Assembly: GCA_943371235.1 (NCBI GenBank)
Contig: CALRTZ010000008.1
Coordinates: 16,260-80,259, forward strand
From: CAJBVG01 sp943371235
GTDB lineage: Bacteria; Bacteroidota; Bacteroidia; Sphingobacteriales; Sphingobacteriaceae
Direction: 5' to 3'
DNA length: 64,000 nt
Shown: positions 58,941-64,000 of the stretch, piece after piece
Numbering within the stretch: the first letter of the stretch is position 1
Layout: the number at the start of each line of letters is the position of its first letter
Position numbers and translations under genes: made by a program
Notes under the pieces: generated by a model
The model's database searches: none
The model's input: the letters and a program-made list of their open reading frames with translations, nothing else
What the model was told of the DNA's origin: nothing

Positions 58941-58981
58941 CGAACTAGCGAGTTCGCAATTTCGCTAATTCGCTAGTTCGA
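58938..58981. repeat. Family G octad hairpin between TamB and ribBA
   Basis: The TAG stop of TamB is the first word of TAGCGAAC, TAGCGAGT, TCGC. CGAACTAGCGA (58941-58951) pairs perfectly with TCGCTAGTTCG (58970-58980), and the stem can extend inward with one mismatch and one wobble to a short loop. It lies between convergent genes and fills the 43-bp spacer. Confidence 0.9.
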
Positions 58982-58983
58982 TT

Positions 58984-60192
58984 TTACTTTCCTTTTAAAA
59001 TTGCGTGCCCCATTTTATCGCGTTTAGTAATAAGGTACTCTTGGTTATGTACGTTCGCTTCAATTTCAATCGGAATATTTTCTACAATTTCTAATCCGTA
59101 ACCAATAATACCTGCACGCTTGGTAGGGTTATTAGACATCAATCGCATTTTTGTAACTCCTAAATCACGAATGATTTGTGCACCTACTCCATAATCACGT
59201 TGATCCATTTTAAAGCCAAGTTTTAAATTAGCTTCTACAGTATCAAATCCTTGCTCTTGTAATCTGTATGCTTTTAATTTATTTACCAGTCCGATGCCTC
59301 TACCCTCTTGGTTCATATAAATAATCACGCCTTTCCCTTCTTTCTGAATCATCTCCATTGATTTATGAAGTTGTGGCCCACAATCGCAGCGGCAAGATCC
59401 AAAAATATCACCCGTAACACATGAGGAATGTACGCGTACTAAAACAGGTTCATCTTTCTCCCAAGTTCCTTTAATAATTGCTAAATGATTTTCTGATGTA
59501 TCTATTTGAGTATAGGCAATCATATCAAAATCGCCCCATTCTGTAGGTAGCTTTATGGTAACTTCTTTTTTAATTAAAGACTCGTGTTTTAAACGATATT
59601 CAATTAAATCTTTTATACAAATTAATTTTAAGTCGAATTTTTTGGCAATTAATTCTAAATCTGGTAGACGTGCCATTTCTCCATCTTCTCTTATAATTTC
59701 AACTATTAAACCAGCTTCAGCAAAACCAGATAAGCGAGCTAAATCAACGGCCGCTTCTGTATGTCCTGCTCTACGCAATACTCCGCCTTCTTTAGCCATT
59801 AAAGGAAAAATATGTCCTGGTCTACCAAAGTCTTCTGGCTTCATGCTTTCGTTAATTAAAGCCATTACGGTTTTAGAACGATCACTTGCTGAAATACCTG
59901 TGGTGCAACCGTGCCCCAGTAAATCAATAGAAATGGTAAAGTTTGTTTCGTGTGATGCGGTGTTTTTACCAACCATCAAATCAAGCTGTAACTCTTCACA
60001 GCGTTGTTGAGTAATTGGAGTACATATTAAACCTTTGCCATGTGTAGCCATAAAATTGATCATCTCTGGAGTACCATTGGCAGCAGCGGTTAAAAAATCA
60101 CCTTCGTTCTCACGATCCTCATCATCTACAACAATAACACATTTGCCAAGTTTAATGTCGTTTATCGCCTCTTCTATCGTATTAAATTTCAT
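58984..60192 (-). CDS. ribBA: RibBA: 3,4-dihydroxy-2-butanone-4-phosphate synthase / GTP cyclohydrolase II
   Basis: 402 aa from the ATG at 60192 (MKFNTIEEAI). The N-terminal DHBP synthase has VDDEDRENEGDFLTAA and TEAAVDLARL. The C-terminal GTP cyclohydrolase II has the zinc cysteines in CVTGDIFGSCRCDCG and GRGIGLVNKLKAY. It makes both precursors of riboflavin. The longer start at 60228 would overlap the upstream gene and is rejected. Confidence 0.95.
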   Translation of the reverse strand: MKFNTIEEAINDIKLGKCVIVVDDEDRENEGDFLTAAANGTPEMINFMATHGKGLICTPITQQRCEELQLDLMVGKNTASHETNFTISIDLLGHGCTTGISASDRSKTVMALINESMKPEDFGRPGHIFPLMAKEGGVLRRAGHTEAAVDLARLSGFAEAGLIVEIIREDGEMARLPDLELIAKKFDLKLICIKDLIEYRLKHESLIKKEVTIKLPTEWGDFDMIAYTQIDTSENHLAIIKGTWEKDEPVLVRVHSSCVTGDIFGSCRCDCGPQLHKSMEMIQKEGKGVIIYMNQEGRGIGLVNKLKAYRLQEQGFDTVEANLKLGFKMDQRDYGVGAQIIRDLGVTKMRLMSNNPTKRAGIIGYGLEIVENIPIEIEANVHNQEYLITKRDKMGHAILKGK

Positions 60193-60196
60193 AATT

Positions 60197-61366
60197 TTAT
60201 TGATTTCTTTGTGTGGGTTTCCAAACATTTGTTTCTACACCCTGTAAATACCAAACTAGCCCCTTGAGCAATGCAAGGTTCATTAATATAAAATGTGTTG
60301 CAAATCTGAGCACCTTAATATGTAAGCCAATTCCTTTAAATAGCTTGTCAATTATCGGGCTCATAAATAATAATATTTGTACTAACAATAAGTACATATA
60401 ATAGTTTGAAAAATAACTCAATACTAAAGTGCATAAAAATGCAATTATTAAAAACACTGGGGTATACCAACGTAACACTTTATGAGATAAAAAACAAAAC
60501 GCTAAACCAGTAAAAGGAGGCCATAGAAGTGCTTTGTACCTGTTTAAGTTTTGGAAATTACCTGCAGAAATTCTCACTTTTCTCCTAAACTCTTCTTCTA
60601 TTTTATTCGAAACATCTTCTAAACATTGGGCATCTAATTCGTTAATTGCTTTTTTCCCTTTTTCAAAAACATTCATTGAGATGTAAAAATCATCCATTAA
60701 AAAATTCTTGGGCACTGCACTATAATGGCTAGCTCTTATTGAATAGCAACCTCCAAAAGCCCCAATCATTGCACCCCACAGAATACCTTCTTGGTATTTA
60801 ATATTGTTTTCTCTACTTAAATACGATTTCTCTTGATAGGAGATTCCATCATTTTTAAAAACAGGATTAATAATGTTCCCACCAACCTGAGCGATCTCTG
60901 AATTTTTGTAGTGTTTCACTAATTGATAAATTGTATCGATTTTAAAAAACACATTCGCATCTGTTAGGATAAATATTTCTTCACTCGCGAGCTCTGCTAG
61001 CTTATTGATGATGCCTGATTTACCAGTTCTTCCCGGAAATATTTCTAAAGTAATTGGAAATTGGTTCGAATACTGTTGAATAATTTCGTTCGTGCGATCT
61101 GTTGATGCATCAGATCCGATGTAAAATTTAATTTTATGTTGAGGATAATTTGTTTCAAAGGTTTTTAGAATTTTTTCTTCAATTACACTTTCTTCATTAT
61201 ATACAGCCAATAAAATTGCAACACTAGGCAAGTCATCATTTAATGTATAAACAAGTTGATTTTGAATTTTCTTTTTGCTTAAGATGGAAAGTATAAAAGG
61301 AAATAACACGTAGGAGTGAAAAATCAATATGTATGAGATTGATATTATAACGACTAACCAAATCAT
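60197..61366 (-). CDS. Membrane-anchored family 2 glycosyltransferase
   Basis: 389 aa. An N-terminal hydrophobic segment (1-32) leads to a GT-A domain with SVAILLAVYNEESVIEEKIL, IGSDASTDRTNEII, and EIFILTDANVFF (the DxD-like site). QLDA and a C-terminal three- to four-helix membrane region (about 270-375) follow. It resembles processive or polyprenyl-linked sugar transferases. The start overlaps the GT4 stop in an ATGA arrangement. Substrate unknown. Confidence 0.87.
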   Translation of the reverse strand: MIWLVVIISISYILIFHSYVLFPFILSILSKKKIQNQLVYTLNDDLPSVAILLAVYNEESVIEEKILKTFETNYPQHKIKFYIGSDASTDRTNEIIQQYSNQFPITLEIFPGRTGKSGIINKLAELASEEIFILTDANVFFKIDTIYQLVKHYKNSEIAQVGGNIINPVFKNDGISYQEKSYLSRENNIKYQEGILWGAMIGAFGGCYSIRASHYSAVPKNFLMDDFYISMNVFEKGKKAINELDAQCLEDVSNKIEEEFRRKVRISAGNFQNLNRYKALLWPPFTGLAFCFLSHKVLRWYTPVFLIIAFLCTLVLSYFSNYYMYLLLVQILLFMSPIIDKLFKGIGLHIKVLRFATHFILMNLALLKGLVWYLQGVETNVWKPTQRNQ

Positions 61367-62559
61367 ACCAATTCCTCCTTGTAAAAATTAGACAGTTTTT
61401 TTACGACAGAATTATTGTCGTATTCTTCGTGTATTAGTTCTTTTGCAGCAAGACCAAGTTCAATTATTCTCTCTGGATGATCTAGCAAATATTCAATTGC
61501 AGTCACAAATTCTTCTTCTGTATTAGCAATTAAAATATTTTTCTGATGTGTGTAATTAATTCCTTCTGCTCCTACTGATGTGCTTATGATTGCTTTCGAT
61601 AAGGCCATGCCTTCAATAATTTTAAGTCGCATGCCAGAGCCTGATAATAAAGGCACCAACATTACTTCGTGTCGGCACATAAACATAACGGCATCATCTA
61701 CTTCGCCAAGCACTACAACATTCGAATTTTGATAATCAAAAAACCGACTTGGGGTATGTTTACCTGCAATGTAAATTGAAAAATCGCTACGCTTTGAAAT
61801 TAGTTTTTGAAAGATGGTAGTGAGCAACCAAGTTACAGCTTCTTGGTTGGGCAACCAATTTAGAGCACCTAAGTGAAAAAAGGATTTTGCAATCGGATTG
61901 ACGTCTATGTTTTTAAAGCTATCTAAATCAACACCTGCTGGCGAAACAAAAATTTTTATACCTGTAAAATGTGTATTAAAAAACTGAGCATCGTCATTTG
62001 TAATCGGAATAATTACATCAACTTTTCCGGGAACTTTTGATTCAAATTCCAATAAGCGTTTGCTGAGTAATTGCAAATACCATTTTTTAATACCGCTTGC
62101 TGATGCTGCTAAACGCGACCAAATCTGGGATTCAATATTATGTGCTCTGTAGGTAACTTTCACTTTTGTATGTTTTCGAATGGTAGCTAAGTATGGTAAC
62201 ATAAATAATCCTTCAATTTGGATTAAATCATATTGATTTGTTAACAACACTTCCTGCAATTTCTCGTCAACTACCTGTTGAAAAAACCGTTCGATGTTAT
62301 AGGATTTATTCCCAAATAAATTCAGAAATGCATCCACTGGTTTGATAGAAGTATTTACATCCACATAAATTAAACTTCCATTCTCATTAAAAAACGAGGG
62401 AATTTCAAGTGGAGGTACAAAATGCTTTTTGGTATTTAATGAAAAAACATCTACTGTATTGCCAGCTGATTTTAATCCTTTTATCATATTATGAATAGCA
62501 ATAGCACCACCATCTTTTAATGGATGTGGAATACGATTGCAAAGTAAAAGGATCTTCAT
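61363..62559 (-). CDS. Family 4 (group 1) glycosyltransferase
   Basis: 398 aa. GT-B fold: N-terminal CNRIPHPLKDGGAIAIHNMIKGL, and the C-terminal nucleotide-sugar binding region with LVPLLSGSGMRLKIIEGMALSKAIISTSVGAEGI. This is the typical group 1 signature. Likely involved in envelope polysaccharide or glycan synthesis together with the overlapping GT2. The target is unknown. Confidence 0.88.
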   Translation of the reverse strand: MKILLLCNRIPHPLKDGGAIAIHNMIKGLKSAGNTVDVFSLNTKKHFVPPLEIPSFFNENGSLIYVDVNTSIKPVDAFLNLFGNKSYNIERFFQQVVDEKLQEVLLTNQYDLIQIEGLFMLPYLATIRKHTKVKVTYRAHNIESQIWSRLAASASGIKKWYLQLLSKRLLEFESKVPGKVDVIIPITNDDAQFFNTHFTGIKIFVSPAGVDLDSFKNIDVNPIAKSFFHLGALNWLPNQEAVTWLLTTIFQKLISKRSDFSIYIAGKHTPSRFFDYQNSNVVVLGEVDDAVMFMCRHEVMLVPLLSGSGMRLKIIEGMALSKAIISTSVGAEGINYTHQKNILIANTEEEFVTAIEYLLDHPERIIELGLAAKELIHEEYDNNSVVKKLSNFYKEELV

Positions 62560-62588
62560 TTTTAGGAAATAGGATTAATTCGGCAAAA

Positions 62589-64000
62589 TTACTTTTTTTT
62601 ACGCGCTATTTTCTTGAAAAAGTTGACATAAACGTCTAAATCAAGTAACGTGGAATCTGAAGTAGCCTTACGGGTAATAAAAATACCGATTGGAGTTAAA
62701 ATAAAGCTCGCCATCCACATTCCTTGCCAAACCGGAACAACTCCCTGCCTAGCCATTTTTTCTCCTGTTATAGAGAGTATATGAAAGAATATGAAAAAGA
62801 AGATTGAAATTACGATTGGCATGCCTAAACCTCCTTTTCTAATAATAGCTCCAAGAGGTGCGCCAATAAAGAATAAAATCATGCATGCAAAAGATAAGGT
62901 GAACTTACGATGGTATTCGATTAAGTGACGTCTTATTTTTTCATTTAGGTTGGCTTGGTCGATTTTAGCAGTTTCCGTATAACTTGAAATATTTCGGATG
63001 GTAGAAAAAGCTCTGCCGATAATTAAATTTCGTTCGGCAATTTTAAAATTCTTAACAATATCAGGGTTTAAGTCTTTTTTCTCAGGTACTATAGAACTAT
63101 CAAGCTTCATGTGTTTATCCATAGATGTGTACATGGCGTAATTCTGACGGAAAAATTGTTTATCGCGGCCTAATCTTGTTTCTAATGAATCTTCATAAAA
63201 CCTTAATTGTTTAAGATTGAGCATTGTATAATGATCTTTGAACAAATTTTCGTCGGTTCTATTTAATTGAAAGGTTGATAAATCGAATTTTACTTCGTGT
63301 TGTTTAAATTTCACACGAGTTAATTGTTTACGATCGTTTATCGTGCCGGGCACACCGCTTTCTTCATAACTGATGCCGTTATAAAGTTCTATTACTAGAT
63401 ATCGATCGTTGTCAGACTTTAGCATTTTACCACTATCAGCCATGAGTACATTCATATTTCCTTTGTTAGAAGTATGATTGTATATAACGATATTTTTTAA
63501 ATAGGTTCCTTCTTTGTCTTTATCACCAATACGTATACTGTATCCATCAATGCCATTATAAAACTCACCTGGTTTAATTGCGAGTGAAGGTTTCTGATTT
63601 CGAACATCCCACATAAGGGCGCCCATTTTTAAATTTGCAAAGGGCATGGCAATGTTCGAGAAGAAGAATGCGCCAATGCTTATAATTAGTACAATGTTTA
63701 TGAGGGGCATCATTATCCTTCGTAAGGAGATGCCAGAAGATTTTAGAGCTACTAGTTCATAATGTTCACCAAGGTTCCCAAAGGTCATGATAGAGGACAA
63801 TAGAATAGCTAGTGGCAGGGCCATAGGAACTAAGGTAGAAGAAGCGTACATAATTAGTTCGAGCACTACGTACCATTCTAGTCCTTTACCTACAAGATCG
63901 TCGATGTATTTAAACAGGAACTGCATCAACAAAATAAAGATGGCAATGAGGAACGTAAGGAAAAAAGGCCCTATAAAGGACCCAATTATTAATTTATGTA
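62589..64000 (-). CDS. LptF/LptG-family permease, 5' end outside window
   Basis: Frame is open to base 64000, about 470 codons here. An upstream hydrophobic segment beyond the first internal ATG (63932) runs to the edge (FIGPFFLTFLIAIFILLMQF), so the true start is outside. Helices at the N-terminus and C-terminus bracket a large periplasmic beta-jellyroll region, as in LptF/LptG of the LPS transport machine. The pair to which it belongs cannot be decided. Confidence 0.87.
   Translation of the reverse strand, partial: HKLIIGSFIGPFFLTFLIAIFILLMQFLFKYIDDLVGKGLEWYVVLELIMYASSTLVPMALPLAILLSSIMTFGNLGEHYELVALKSSGISLRRIMMPLINIVLIISIGAFFFSNIAMPFANLKMGALMWDVRNQKPSLAIKPGEFYNGIDGYSIRIGDKDKEGTYLKNIVIYNHTSNKGNMNVLMADSGKMLKSDNDRYLVIELYNGISYEESGVPGTINDRKQLTRVKFKQHEVKFDLSTFQLNRTDENLFKDHYTMLNLKQLRFYEDSLETRLGRDKQFFRQNYAMYTSMDKHMKLDSSIVPEKKDLNPDIVKNFKIAERNLIIGRAFSTIRNISSYTETAKIDQANLNEKIRRHLIEYHRKFTLSFACMILFFIGAPLGAIIRKGGLGMPIVISIFFFIFFHILSITGEKMARQGVVPVWQGMWMASFILTPIGIFITRKATSDSTLLDLDVYVNFFKKIARKKK

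Overview
The window is AT-rich, gene-dense chromosomal DNA from a member of the Bacteroidota. Supporting signs are a secreted nuclease with a C-terminal type IX secretion (T9SS) sorting domain, a promoter of the TTG / TAnnTTTG type upstream of paaA, a DUF3098 - uppP - truB - ribF block, a bifunctional RibBA, and a TamB-like gene divergent from tsaD. I cannot name a genus. No rRNA, tRNA, CRISPR array, prophage or intact insertion sequence was found.

Layout. (1) 1-10023: a phenylacetate catabolic locus. paaABCD-G-H run leftwards, followed by an inserted ORF6N-domain gene, then paaI-J-Y, a secreted YCII protein and the first ~364 codons of paaZ. The reductase gene paaE is divergent. (2) 10156-16839: accessory oxidoreductases plus the homogentisate branch (fahA-like, hmgA, hppD). 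Tyrosine/phenylalanine breakdown therefore sits beside phenylacetate breakdown. paaK and a PaaR/PaaX-type regulator are not in the window. (3) 16900-21069: an FkbM methyltransferase, then an AraC regulator, a bestrophin, a small membrane protein and a short-chain dehydrogenase. (4) 21256-28994: purN-purH and the rod-shape operon mreBCD-mrdA-rodA. (5) 29202-41523: a beta-barrel candidate, a GDPD lipoprotein, leuS, ftsX-DUF3098-uppP-truB-ribF, a thioesterase, uvrA and an ECF sigma factor with a small partner. (6) 41588-49572: lipoprotein, Asp-box protein, recA, an ArsR/SRPBCC-VOC pair, nth, nitroreductase and pirin. (7) 49726-64000: the T9SS nuclease, DUF1304, tsaD, a TamB-like protein, ribBA, two glycosyltransferases and a 5'-truncated LptF/LptG permease.

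The most unusual signal is not a gene. At least 15 gene boundaries carry short degenerate tandem repeats with a strict 7-bp or 8-bp period, usually paired with an inverted copy so that the spacer can fold into a hairpin. The repeated word differs from locus to locus (eight word families, named A to H here), but the architecture is the same. Arrays begin on or right after the stop codon of the upstream gene, and matching inverted arrays run right up to the start codon of the next gene. Most stop-side words contain TAG, TGA or TAA. Because 7 and 8 are not multiples of 3, three consecutive words put a stop in every frame. Stop-codon choice is skewed accordingly: by my hand tally about 10 of 18 genes ending at an array use TAG, against about 3 of 45 others. 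Several genes need shorter starts than the longest open frame because that frame runs through these arrays. All counts were made by eye.
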